This document shows positions 1 to 12,200 of a DNA stretch of 64,000 nt, in pieces (the stretch's first letter is position 1; each line of letters begins with the position of its first letter). Made by a program: the position numbers and the translations under genes. Origin of the DNA: Klebsormidium nitens (taxonomy: Eukaryota; Streptophyta; Klebsormidiophyceae; Klebsormidiales; Klebsormidiaceae). The DNA is taken from assembly GCA_000708835.1 (NCBI GenBank), contig DF237082.1, forward strand, positions 35,679-99,678, given 5' to 3'. The notes under the pieces were generated by a model. The model ran no database searches. It saw only the letters and a program-made list of their open reading frames with translations, and was not told the origin of the DNA.

Positions 1-697
1 AAAGGTATCCCCCTTGAGGGGGTCAAGGGTTGCGCCATGCATTAAATGCGAATAATGCAAAGGGGCCAAAATGCATGGACCCCAATAAACGAAGGGTCCA
101 ACATGAATAGGCTATGGCCGTGCATAGGCTATGAGCCTGTGGCGGCGGCGCGATACGCGCACGCGCGCGCTCAGGACACGCTATGGCAAGGAGCCAATCT
201 GGCGTGACAAGATCGATTTTAGTGCGATCATTCATTGGAATTCGTGAGTCGAGCACGTATGCATGCAACATTATCATGCCAAGTTATATAAGAACTCAGC
301 CATTGCAGTAAAAGAAGATTAATCAGCCTTGCATGGGCGCGTCAACAAAAGGATCTGCACATGTACACATAATGCATGCATGTGAAGATTTGGGCAGCTT
401 CTTGATCACCCTGAAGAAGCGACTCTTTAATGGACTGAAAAGCAATGTCAATTGTAAAACAAGCATTTGCTGAGCGGCCATCCTTACAAGACGCTGAATG
501 CATCACCTCAACCGGACGAACCGACTTACTTCAAGTCGGACAGCCCAACTCTTACCTACGCGAGCGAAGCGGCTAAAAGTCTACATACATAATGCTTTAC
601 TTAACCTACGCTGGCGCGCGCCGATTGGTATATGTTACAAAAGTGCGGGTCGTTAAGGTTCACGCCTGCAAACACCTCCTCGTGGCCTCTACCAAAG
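1..697. other. Left-edge sequence with no supported gene
   Basis: I see no exon with conserved protein content here. Short open frames exist, but they have no recognisable domain. The stretch lies downstream of the C2-domain gene, which ends at 698 on the minus strand, so its right part is probably that gene's 3' UTR and terminator region. Confidence 0.5.
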
Positions 698-1693
698 CTA
701 GAAGTCGCCGCCACCAAAATCACCGCCCCCAAAATCGCCGCCTCCAAAATCACCTCCCCCATCGCCATAGCCCCCACCGTCATAGCCTCCGCCGTCCCCA
801 TAGCCCCCATCACTGTACCCATCGCTGCCATAACCTCCGTGATGGTCATTGTCCAACATGCTTCCCAAGAGAAGGCCTCCTAGAGCCCCGCCCATCAGCC
901 CTGTACCAAGACCAGGCCTGAAACGGCCCCCACCCATACCTCCCATACCCCCCATGCCTCCAATACCCATACCTCCCATACCTCCCATACCCCCACCCAT
1001 GCCACCTCCAAACAGCCCTCCCCCGCCGCCATACCTGCCGTACTGTGGCTGCCCTGCATACGCCATCTGCGGGGCGAAATATGGCACATTGCCTTGCGGA
1101 GGGTACTGCTGTTGTTGATAAGGGGACTGTTGATACTGCCCTTGATTATACCCTGCCTGCGCGTGATAGGGGGTCCCCTGTGCAATCCCCGCTCCCGCTG
1201 GATAACCAGGAGGAACACCGCTTCCCCCCCAGGGCCTTGCTCTGGAGTACTCCGTTCCTGGGGGGGTGCTCGGTGCAGTAACCTCTGGGGCAGGTTTTGG
1301 GGCGTCCCTGACGCTCAGAGCAACATTCAACACGCCCTGGGGCCTGCCGCTTGGCCGCAGCACTTGATATGCTGAAAAGTAGGGCTTCTCCTCAACTGAG
1401 CCGTCCGCTTTGACCAGGGCCCTCAAGCGGATGTTCACCCTCCCAACCTCCTTTGCGCGCCCCAGAGTCCCGTCTGCCAGGATGCGGAGCTTCAACATGT
1501 CGTTCGCCCATTCTCCGCTGCCAATCTCAAACCTGAAAACATCGTCCCAGACCGGTTCCTTCCCTCCCTGAGTGGCCGTGCGCGTGAGCTTCTGCTGGGA
1601 GCCAAAGTTGACCTCGACGTAAGGACTCTGTTGTCCAATGGTCTTCACGTCCTTCAGATGCGAGCCGCTCAAGATCTTCACCTCCAACGACAT
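698..1693 (-). CDS. C2-domain protein with glycine-rich tail (SRC2-like)
   Basis: A single-exon frame of 331 codons. Residues 1 to about 125 look like a C2 domain of the small plant SRC2/BAP type: it starts MSLEVKILSGSHLKDV, then has SPYVEVNF, a PVWDDVFRFEI segment and LKLRILADG. C2 domains of this group usually bind membrane lipids, often with calcium. A Pro/Tyr/Gln-rich linker (about 140-215) follows, then a tail dominated by GGMGG and GGGDF repeats, a hydrophobic GLMGGALGGLLLGSML patch, and GGYGDGG repeats to the stop. I chose the Met at 1693 because the C2 core begins right there. An upstream in-frame Met at 1732 would only add 13 residues with no domain value. Glycine-rich tails like this are typical of plant SRC2 proteins linked to cold response and protein trafficking. 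The function here is inferred from the family. No introns were seen. Confidence 0.8.
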   Translation of the reverse strand: MSLEVKILSGSHLKDVKTIGQQSPYVEVNFGSQQKLTRTATQGGKEPVWDDVFRFEIGSGEWANDMLKLRILADGTLGRAKEVGRVNIRLRALVKADGSVEEKPYFSAYQVLRPSGRPQGVLNVALSVRDAPKPAPEVTAPSTPPGTEYSRARPWGGSGVPPGYPAGAGIAQGTPYHAQAGYNQGQYQQSPYQQQQYPPQGNVPYFAPQMAYAGQPQYGRYGGGGGLFGGGMGGGMGGMGGMGIGGMGGMGGMGGGRFRPGLGTGLMGGALGGLLLGSMLDNDHHGGYGSDGYSDGGYGDGGGYDGGGYGDGGGDFGGGDFGGGDFGGGDF

Positions 1694-2144
1694 GCTGACC
1701 TGTTCACTAGACCAACAAAAGCAGCGTTGCAATTACCTCCCTTTACTAGACCAGGCTTTCAACCACTTTGCAGCTTGCTTGTCAGAAAGTGGACCAATGG
1801 AACAGAAGGACCTTAATCCTTGATTAATAAAAAGTGCGGTGCATGCAAGTTCAGTACAGGGGGTCCCGCCTCGAGAAATAACACACAACTGGTTCCAATC
1901 ACCACTAGCGGCTTCCTCCTAGCGCTCAAGCTGTGGTAGATCGCCGATGCTCATGCAAAGAAGATTGCAAGACCAGATAGAGCAACAACAAAGCGCTTCT
2001 TCGTCTGCCCTCCTTCAACTGTGTGCTCAGCATTCTATAGAGAGCTGCTGAGCTGCATGCAAAATTGGCTGAGCAGCACTGCAGGACTGCAATCACAGGG
2101 CTCCCTTCCTCGAAGGCGCTAGCTGTTAAACGCTTAAAGACTCA

Positions 2145-2385
2145 GAGTATCGGCCCTAATTCCGGAATTTCGCAATTCCGGACGGGTAAAGCGAAAACCT
2201 TATTCCGGACCTAACAAAGCAGTCTACCGAGCACGCTGGGGCTTTCACCAGTTCCAATTCCGGATGGTTCAAACGCTATTCCGGACACCATGTGTCAACT
2301 TACCGACCTAATCTGTTATGTCCGTAATAAGGTTTTTGCTTTACCCGTCCGGAATCGCAAAATTCCGGAATTAGGGCCGATACTC
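2145..2385. mobile_element. 241-bp foldback/MITE-like element
   Basis: About 72 bp at the left (2145-2216) is repeated as its reverse complement at the right (2314-2385), with only a few mismatches and one indel. Both ends begin GAGTATCGGCCCTAATTCC read inward. The arms are rich in TCCGGA, and the spacer between them is about 97 bp. It has no coding capacity, so it looks like a non-autonomous inverted-repeat element. I could not find a convincing target-site duplication, so the superfamily is not assigned. Confidence 0.7.
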
Positions 2386-2638
2386 TTAGCTAATTAAACC
2401 CCAAATGCCATGGGTTAATGTCCGATGGTAACCAAGACAGTTTGTCAGCCCCCAACCATCTCCCGGCTGGCATTGAATGATTTCTGTATTGTTGATGTTT
2501 GTCCCGGCATGCAGCCCCGGGCACTTCATCTTGACATGCAAATTTCAGTAGGGAGCGGTTACTGTAACTCTCAATTTAACCTCCCCTAAGCCAATCTGGA
2601 ATCTGCACAAACCATGCAGTCTCTTGCAAGTTGCAGGC

Positions 2639-2672
2639 TGCAGCTAGTGCAGCTAGTGCAGCTAGTGCAGTG
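2639..2672 (+). repeat. Short 9-bp tandem repeat (CAGCTAGTG)n
   Basis: The unit CAGCTAGTG is repeated about three and a half times in a row upstream of PIEZO. Confidence 0.7.
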
Positions 2673-3229
2673 CCAGCTGGTCCTTCCACTTTTGCCATTG
2701 GCGTTAGAAAGAGCCTCAATCAGAGTTGGAGAAATCTGTGATGTGGATTTGGATTTCCTGGAAGTACTTCAATATGAAGCATGGTGGCAACGCTGGGGCC
2801 TGTTTATAGCCCCTTCAAGTTGGTGTAAAACACGATGATGTGTGGTCTGCCTGGTAAAGAGGAGCAATGCTGAAGATGGTCACCGCTAGTGTGGGTGGGG
2901 CAGCTCCATTCGCACTGGCTGCCGGTGAGATTCCATAAGTATCCAAATGAGGATGCGCCAGCTTGAATTGAAATGAGCACCTGGCACTGCCACAGGTCAA
3001 TTTTCAGTGCATCCCTTGTGATTTTGTGAAGACTGATTGCAAGCCAACTCTGTTGCTATCCTCAGAAATAACAATTCTAAGCAACGTTTGCAAATTCTTC
3101 AGAGTATGTTGTCCTTGCATCAACCTAAGAGCATAGATTACTTCTTATCTGAACTGATGCATTTGTGTCGACTTCGTTCATTTTCAGGACTGAGATCTCA
3201 CTGCTCTAACTGTTGCTCCCAATCTGCAG

Positions 3230-6200
3230 CGGCGCTCATTCGGCCAAATGCTGCGTCGCTGCTGTTCTTGCTGGCCTTTGCTTTCACTCAGTACCGGACA
3301 ACTAGGCGGGGTAAGGCAGTTAGTCTTCGGTGGTGGTACAGCACCAGCTAAGTATAAATGGAAGATTGATATTCCTACTACTTTAACGAACTATTTAACA
3401 AACACTCTGAAGTTTAAGATAGCACTTAGCAGCCACAAGCTGGTTGGGGGCTGTGTTTGGCACCGCCCTCTTGCATTGAGCCGGTGATACAGACATATGA
3501 ACCTCTGCCAAGTCTGAATCGTTTGTTCAACATTGCATCAACTGTGAGTTTTCATATCTACAAATAACCAAGGTCAGACGTTTCTAAAGTTGCTCACCCC
3601 TGTTTCTCATGCTTCCCAGAACTTTTCAGGACGATTTGAAATAACTAAAAAGAGGCCTGAATCAGTAGTGAAAGGGCATAAGCATGGTCTCAACTGTCCT
3701 ACTAAAAATCGAAGTAAGTTCTCTTTCTCAACTGCAGACTGGTACTTGGTGTCCAGTAGTCAAGTGTGGACCTACGTCCTTCTTCTGGCGGCGGGGGTCA
3801 TTGTGGCTGAGGTGGCAGTGCAGCTCAGCTACCTGTCGCAGGGGGAAGAGTGGGCGCACTCAAGGGTCGCAAAGTTCTGGCTGTGGCTCCTTGGCTATGA
3901 TGGGTAACTTTAAGAGTTCCTTTCTCCAAAAGCTTTAGCGTAAAACCGGGATGACAGCTGCTTGAGCCGATACAGTCCACCTTTGTTGAAGTCCTCTGAG
4001 GGACAAAGTGGCCGCTCCTTGAGGATTACTCAACTGTTGACAACATTCATGCTGACGACAGTCTTCATGTTTTATGTTCTTTGCTTTTCAATTGGTTATG
4101 CCTCCTCTATAATCTTTTCTGCTTCCGTCAGTCACACATCCCCTGGAGCATCTACTCCTGATAAACTTACCGGCTGCTACAGACATCTTCTGATGGCGGC
4201 TTTTCCTGGACTTATATTATATAAGATCTGTTTCTGACGCCCCTTTCCTCCAATCATTTGACAGTCCGGGCCCGTGGCGTGACTCGTCAGTTCTAGCCCT
4301 TTCCCTGGGGCCTCAGCTAGGGGTGATTCTCACAGCAGCTTGTGCACTATATAGCGAGCTCCACTATGCCCCCTGGCGAGCCCGGCGCTTGGCAGGTAAG
4401 CCCTTCCGGCGCGAAGGAAAGCTTCTTTCGAGGACTGTTCTCACGAGATAAAGCCCACAGTGCTGTCAGAAGACAGTTTTGGGCCAAGGAGGGTTGCCCT
4501 GTTTCCGAGGGCGTCATCGGTTTCAAAGAGGGGTTTCGACCTAGTTTTTCCTCTTACTTGATGAAGACCAATTGCCCCTACAAGAAGTTAGAAACGAGGA
4601 CAAGACCATGAGTATCAAACGAGTGGAGTCATGGGAAGCGAACTTCGCAACAAAACTTCTTGACACTCCATAGTTGAAGACATTTGGATTTCAAAGAAGA
4701 CTGGGGAGCTTTTGTCCTGCTTGAAGAGTTGGAAAACTCAGTGCAACGGTGGTTCAGGCCCTATGTCAGCGGGTTGTAAGCAACAGTACTTCCTCCCTAG
4801 CGGCCTTGTGGCTAACAGGGCCGCTAGCCAATCAATGACGAGGTTCTCATCGGTTGCTGGATAGCCATTTTCCAAGCTGAGGTCCAGCTAGGATGTAGCT
4901 TTCTTCTTCCGCTTCTTTCTTTTAGTCTTCTTTACTTCGAAAAGGCGCACTTTACTTTCTCCGAGAATGTTGTTCGTTTAAAATCGCCGCACATAAGATC
5001 GCTGCTCTAAATGGCATCCACAGAACCCACAGAAGAACACTCGGCCAATGAAAAGTCAGTAATCAATTCAAAGGAGTTCAGGACCGACTGATTCGAACAG
5101 TTTTCAAGCTCAGCTTTCGCTTTCTGGCGTGCTGCCTCGTATGTGCTCAAAATAGACGGGCGCCCCGGGCCTGCCCCTGCTGAGCTACTGGTTCTGCCCG
5201 CTGCAGCAGACAGCAGCATGTCCCGCTGGCGGAAGCTGGCCCGCCACGTCGGCTTCCCCGCTGCCGTGCTTCTTGCGGGCGCCCTCCGGCCCTCCCTGGT
5301 CGCCGCCCTCTACTTCCTTTTCGCCTGCGTCTCGCTGTCATGCTGGGCGACTGTGAGGACCTTCAATGGTTTCTTTTGGTAAGATTCACGCTCGATTGCG
5401 CTTGGTCTGGATTTGTTCGTCAGCAGCTGATGCAGCGTCTAAATCCGCTCGACACGGTTGATGGCTTCTTCTGACGAAACATGTGCTTCCGGTACATGTA
5501 TGACTTGTTCGGTGTTTGTCGATTTCTGGACTAGTCGCCCTCATGATTGATTGGAAGACGTCTCGTGCTTGCTTGAAAGTAACCAGTTTCTCGACCCTTC
5601 CGCTCGAGATTAATGCTTTGGAAAGATTATTGCTGAACGATATATGCGGTTCTTCAATTCGTGCGCCATCTCGTTTGACACATGAGATCACACTCATTTA
5701 TCTGGAGCGTGCAGAGATCGCCTCCATCTTCAGGGTCGAAACCTGGCTAAAACCCCTCGCAAATCTTCCATGAGCTTTGCGAGGTATCGTAACCTAGCCG
5801 CTGACTAGCACAAGCTTTCCTCGGTCTCAGGGCATGGCGGCCCCTGTTGCTGTACTGCGGCGCGCACAGCCTTCTGCTGTACCTGTTTCAGTTCCCGGTT
5901 GTACATACCAGCGCGCTTGCGGGACTGGCACAGGACGTGGGCCTCTACCAGATTGACACGTGGACCTCAGGAGCGTGGCCAGAACTTGGACAGGCTGCCG
6001 CACTGCTCCTCCTCTTTGTCATGGTGAGACGGCGAGCTGAGACGTGGACTTACACACCTCTTTCGAACTTTTTAGCCGATCCTTCCTTCTAGTAACCAGG
6101 CCCTTGTCTCAACGGCAGTTCTTGGAGGATTTTATGCATCACGCAGTTGGCCACTGCTTAGAACATTACTCGGAGCTGGAGTTCAAGAGCTTCAATGATT

Positions 6201-9200
6201 TCGATTGCAAATTCTAACCGCACTCCCTTCATTACGAAGCTGACCGAGCGAACCTGCTGTTCATGCTGGAGCCACAGAGTTCGAGTCTGCAATATTTATC
6301 GGTTGACTGCTCTATGAGATTGCTCTTTGTAACAAAGTTTCTTCAAACTGTGGCCCATAATACTTCTCCGTTGTCACCAGGGCGTTATAAAACCCCCCCT
6401 GACATTTTGCAGTTGTCAGGGGCCATCAGCCACCGGTTGGCCACGGGCGAGGACGAGCCCCCCGTTTTGGGCTCCCCGTTGAACGGCGTCAGCACCGACG
6501 AGGATGACGTCAGCCCAACCCTGTCGCGGAGCAACTCACTCACGACCAGCCTTCTCGAGCGAGAGATGGCAAATGCGCGGGGAGACTCCAGCACGTGGGT
6601 TCCGACTCCCTCGTCAATCTGAAGGCTTTCTGCTCAATCTACTCAGAAGAGTCCTCGCCAAACCTCATTGTTAGAGCGTTGGATGATTTGCGATTGCTAA
6701 GTTTTCACCCTGTGACTTGCCGATCTGGAGACGGCCTCAAGTATTTGAGCGGTCTTCGACAGAGATCCTCGTGGTCCTCAAAAAGCTCATTAGCATCACG
6801 GTATTATCAGCCACCAGCGTGGCTGCTTTTCGTTGTGCTTTTCATTAGCAGCCTCTTTCTCCTTTCTCGCTTACTGTGAAGCAAAATAGCAAAGATTGAG
6901 AAGCAATCAGGCTTTTGTTTGTTGACAAGCTTGTTGAATCAGAGCTTGGATTACCAGTGCTGACTCTCGCTATTTTCTTTTGCTTACAGGCCGTGGGTGG
7001 TTCGGCAGCGGCGAGTGGCTGTGCACTGGCAGGCCCTCCGGAGCTTCTACACGTACGGGTTTCCGGTGAGCGGGCCTTGTTTTGAACGGTTTGAGTACAA
7101 GCTTGTGTCAGCTGCTGTCCGTTTGCTTGCTCACACCCCCGTCTTCTCAGTTGCAGAGGATTGCCGACCAGGGTTGTTGCCTTGCATTCAATCATTTTGA
7201 GGATTCAAGAAGGCGGGTGATCCTGAGACGGTGCTGGGGAATCAAGCAAGCCCTTTGTTGTCGCAGCCAGTTGTGACACAGAACACGTTCCATAGGTTTG
7301 AATTGAACGTCAAATATTCAGAACGTTAACCCACGTGAACGGAGAAAGACGGTCCTCCTATTTCCAGACAGAATTTTTACAAACCACCATGACTTTTCTG
7401 CGTTCTGCAATTTTCGCCCACACATTCTCACTTGTTACGCCTAATCTCGGCGACCCCCTGCCCAATTCGCAGCTGTGCCTGGTCGCCCTGGTGACGTGGA
7501 GCTTCGTGGACATTTGCGTGGCGTCCTTCGGCCTGCTCGTCTTCGTGGCCTTCGTCTTCTTCTCCTTCCCGTCATCCACGCGGCTGCAGCGCACCAACCC
7601 CATCATGCTCGCGTACATCCTCCTCTGGACGCTCGCCATGTACTTCTTTAATGCAGCCGGTGTACGCGACCCGGTGAGCGACCCGCTGACGTCATGCTGA
7701 CGGTCGAGTTGTTGTCGTAAGTAGTTAGGGACGCTTACTCGTACTTAGAAGTTACTTGGCAGAGGAAACGATGTGAGAAGCGAATCCAGATTGTGCTACC
7801 TGCGTGACGACTTTCGTCTTTGTCCGTTGCTGCCAGGATACGCAACCTGGTGGAAGATTCACGGACTTCAAACTTCTGCTCCGAGCTGGTTGCTCTGGTA
7901 GAGATGACTGCAAGTATCTATTCGGTTAGAGACGACTGCAAGTTTTCACAGAGCACAGATGGCCTAATATATCCCGTCCTGCTTTCAAACCCTTCACTGC
8001 GCGAAACATGATCAGACGGTTGGAAGCACGAGTGTCTCCGCCAAACGTGGCAGTCAAGTTCCAAGCTTTCCCTCGAGCTTTTACGCCAAAACAATGAAGA
8101 ACCTTTGTTGCTTTACCCCAGGACGCGTTTTGGACGGTCATTGGGTTGTGGCGGTACCATCGGCCGGGGGGCCTCATTCTGGCGCAGTTCCTGCTGGCGG
8201 GGCTGATGGCGCTCGACGTCTATACGCGGAACATCGTGCTGGAAGGAGACGCCGAAGAGGAGGCGGAAGCAGATGGCGCACCACAGGGACGGCAGAGCCT
8301 GTACCAAGAAGGTAAGGCACCGAATCAGAGCCCGGTGTTACTTTCTATGCTGGTCTGGGTTGTCTGGCAGGCAGCTTGTGTTGGCTTTCCTAACATGTGT
8401 GGAGGATGGCGCCCTGTGAATTACATTGTGAAGACGCGGCAGAGCCTGTATCAGGAAGTAAGCATCGAAACAAAGAGTTGGTTGTTGGAAGCGTGGCTGG
8501 TGCCCTGCTGGGTGTGCAAATGATGCACCAGAGTTTTTCGGGTGCTTCATCTTAAAAAGTGATTGAGGAGATTGCTTTTGTTAGAGGTTGATGCAAGTTA
8601 ATGCAAGCTCCCAAAAAGATTGTCGTGTCAGCGAGTGGAAAGTTGAAAAGTGGTAGCTCTATGAACTAGATGCAGATTGAAATGGGTAGCTGAGACTACT
8701 GAAAGAGTGACTTTATGCTAGCATTCTTTGATAGAGCGTGTGACCACTTGGACAAGAATTACCTGAAATCCACATCAAATACACTCCTACCAACATTATT
8801 TCCAAGAACTGTTGGTATGTTAATCACGATCATCAAGCGCCGCATACGATTGAAACTTCTCTCTCTGCTCCTCGTCGCTCGCAGCCCCGCCCCTGCCCGA
8901 GGCGCACGGTCACCGTATCTTCGTGTTTGCGCTGGCCAGCTACTGCATCCGCAAAAGCGCGCACGTCGGCGCGCTCGTCGTGCTCTTCTTCGTCGGCATC
9001 TCCGCGCTCGACCTGCTGCACGCCATCTACAGTGAGCCGCCGTCTCTTTCGCACTGAGGATTTTGTCCGGATCCTTGTCTAGAGAACCGTTTCAAAGGCT
9101 TAACCAAGTCGAGCGGAGCAAAGCGGTCAGGGCATAGCCTTTGTTGAGGAGCGACTTCTCCCTCTCAGTAAAGAGGTTACTAGTCAAGGGTAGTTATTTT

Positions 9201-12200
9201 TCTCCACTATCAAGAGGCTGGCCTGAGATAGGTCTGCTGGGCATTGCCCTCTTCATCGTTCGATGCTCCTACTTTTGAAAAGACACTCGCTTCGTGAATC
9301 GCCATTCCCTCGTGTGTTACCTTCTACAGAATCAAACTCCAGGCAAACGTCGCGAATTGACTGATATAGACGTTGCGTATTCTTCAACCAGTATTTTGTT
9401 GTGGAGCAGCTGCTGACTAGGGCCCCTTCCTTCTCGCAGTGGTGTTCTTTTTGGTGTACCTGGTATTCCCGCGCAGCGCCAAGGTGCTCAGCATCTGGCT
9501 CGTGACCTACTGCGAGGTGCACTTCGCCGTGCTGTACCTTTTCCGCCTCGCCTGGTTTCAGGGCCTGCGCACCGACGAGTGGCGGCCCATCCTAGACGTC
9601 ATCGGTGAGCGGAGATGATTGTCATCTCGAGGATAAACTCGTCTTTACGTTTGGTGCTCTCTTGTATGCGAAGACCTGGGAAAGCGCATAAGCATTGACC
9701 TCGCGTGTCATCTAAGCTGGGCCGTGCTTTCTTTGAGCCTCGCACTATGTCCCTTCTTTCCCCCCTGTCCCCGCTCGCAGCTTTCTGGCAACTCTATGCA
9801 ACTGATTGTTCTGCTTGGGAGTCTTGGATGGTTGAGCCTTGCTTTTTCCATCCCCTAAGTCGCAGCTCAGTTTCACCTTCTTCCAGACCGATCCACCCAC
9901 ATATGTTTACTCGTCGATCAACCCACATATGTTTACTCGTCGACATTAATCGTGCCCTCGTCTCGAGGCCGTCATACGCCAGCTGGCTGACTTTCGCCCG
10001 AACGCTGATTTCTCCACTATTTCCCCCTTGCGCATCCCCAACTCTCTTGCTGTTCAACGCAGGTCTCTGGCGCCTTTCTGTGCTCAAGGACTTTGCCGGC
10101 GTGGCTGCTCTCCTCTGCTTCTCAGCCGTTCAGTACCACGGGGTCCGCAGCCTCAAGCAACTAGAAGGGGAAAACTTTCGCGACCGGATGGAGAGCCACT
10201 GGTCCACCGCCAAGCTAACCGAAATGGTTAGGACGGTTAACCGCGCCTATCGTCAATGGGGGATCTACATCGCTTATGTCACCGCGCTACTAGTCGTCTA
10301 CACAGTTCCCCACAGCTTCGTCGGCTTCACGTATCTAGCCTTCCTCCTAACCTGGGTCATCGCTAACCACGCGGTTAACAACGTGCGGCACTCGCGGTTA
10401 TGGGTCCCGTTCATGGTGTTCCTGGGAGTGGTCGGCGTGCTGCGCTACGTCTTCGGCGCGTTCCCGAGTTTGCTCGCTTACGTCATGCGGACGTTCGGGC
10501 TCTCCCGGGGGGTTATGCAAGACATAGGGTTCGACACCGGCTCTGCCCCCCTGATCGAGAAGCTGTGGGACTGCGCCGTGCTGCTGTGCACGGTGCAAAT
10601 GTACCGATACAACCGGTCGATATCCGGCCTGGACGAGGACTCGGTAGAAGACCCCGGGGAAGAGCCCATCGAGCCAGTCTCCGGAATCCTCGCGTTCCTC
10701 AAGCGCCTGGTGATAATCCACGCCCATAAAGCGGTCGCGTTCGCCGTGTTTTACGCCGCTCTTTCCCCCGTCAGCCTAGTGGGGTTCGTGTACCTTCTCT
10801 TTCTAGTCGTCACGTGCCTCCTTCCCAAAACCTCCCAAACCCCGCCGCGAGTGTACATAATCTACACGGCCCTCCTAGCGGCCGCCGGATACCTTTTCCA
10901 AATCCTGGGGCACCATATCGCGGGCACGAGGTACGAGCGGCTTCTTGAGTGGATTGGGTTCGAGGTCTGGGGGGAGGGGTTCTACGCAACCGAAGCCGGT
11001 CTCCTTAGCAAAGTCCTAGTTCTTGCCGCCTCAGTACTGCAGCTAGTCAGCCTCGCGTGGCTCGACTCCCTTCCCCCCTCCTTGAAAGGAGACGCTAACG
11101 ACGTAGAACCGTGCTCGCTCTTCGCTTCCCACGCCGCAAGTGCCGCCCCCTCCGCCCAAACCCCCCCCAGCCTGCGCCCGGTTAACCAACTAACCCCGAT
11201 CCGAACCGCCCGGAGGTCGTCCGACACGAAGCTGCTACGGCGCGGGCGTCCGGAAACCGAGCCCCTGCTGGGGGATCCCCCAACCTCGGAGTCGGGTAAG
11301 CGTGCACCAGTCCCGCGAACGCCCCCTGAACCCAGTGAGACCGCGTCGTTCCAGGGGGTTGACGTGGCAGAGACTCCGACGCCCCCTCGGTTGAGCACAA
11401 GCAGCAGCGCGGGGGTGCGCGCGCTCAAGTGGGCGCGCCGGGCGCACCAGGCGCTGAAGCAGGAGCGCTACCAGGCGCAGCTGCGCAGTGTGAAGGTGCA
11501 CCTCAAGCACTGCGCCGAGCACTTCTTCCTCTTCCAGGGCCTGGAGCTCACCATGCTAGTCCTCCTGTTCGCGGCGTTTGCGGTGCTCAACGTATTCTCG
11601 CTGGTTTACGTGGCGATACTGGGGGCGTGCGTGGTTATGGAGAGGCGGAGTGTGCGGCGCGTGTGGCCGTATCTAGTGGGCTTGTTTGCCGGGATTCTGT
11701 TGGCGGAATATGCGATTCTGGGGGGTCTGCCCTGGGGCAACAACGGGGGGGAGAGGAGCTGTCACGGGTGCTGGGACTGCACGGAGGCGAATGACCGCCA
11801 CTGCTGGATGTGCTGGCTAGGTGAGGGTACGATCTTGAGAATCCAGAGTATGCTCGATTCTTTGTTTGAAGAAATGACGGGACTGATTTTGTGGCGTGAT
11901 GCCTTTGTAAAGAATCAGGCTGGAGAAGAGTGAGAAGAACACTTTCGGAGTGTCACTGAACCAGAACGTCATAAGAGTTTCTGAAGCCGACCGAACAAAA
12001 GCTACATGGCACAGTTCCCTCTTTTATGTTGCCGTTGAAGCTTCCTTCTTGCGCAGGAGTTAGGAGACCCATTACGATCCCTAAAGCCACTGTTTTCGTA
12101 CAAGGCCTCGAGATTGGGCCTTTCCTCTGTTCCATTGATTACCATAACGTCTGATTCTCAACGAATCTTAGCCGTTCTCTGTCCTTGGGCGTGGAAACGT

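Larger units (their letters stand above)
1694..3229. other. Divergent region between the C2 gene and PIEZO
   Basis: This 1.5-kb stretch separates the C2 gene (minus) from the first PIEZO exon I can defend (plus). It holds a foldback element at 2145-2385 and a short 9-bp tandem repeat at 2639-2672. It should also contain the unresolved first exon of PIEZO. One candidate is ATG 2614 with a donor after 2737, which leaves one base and so fits the phase of the 3230 acceptor. Its peptide has a hydrophobic LVLPLLPLAL run but is not clearly homologous, so I do not call it. Confidence 0.5.

Noticed and set aside
592-1375. Plus-strand open frames opposite the C2 gene
   Set aside because: They are mirror frames of the glycine-rich coding region (Pro-rich strings such as PPIPPIPP) and have no independent conservation.
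10398-11794. Several long open frames antisense to, or in other frames of, PIEZO exon 12
   Set aside because: High GC third positions open shadow frames; the sense frame matches PIEZO throughout.
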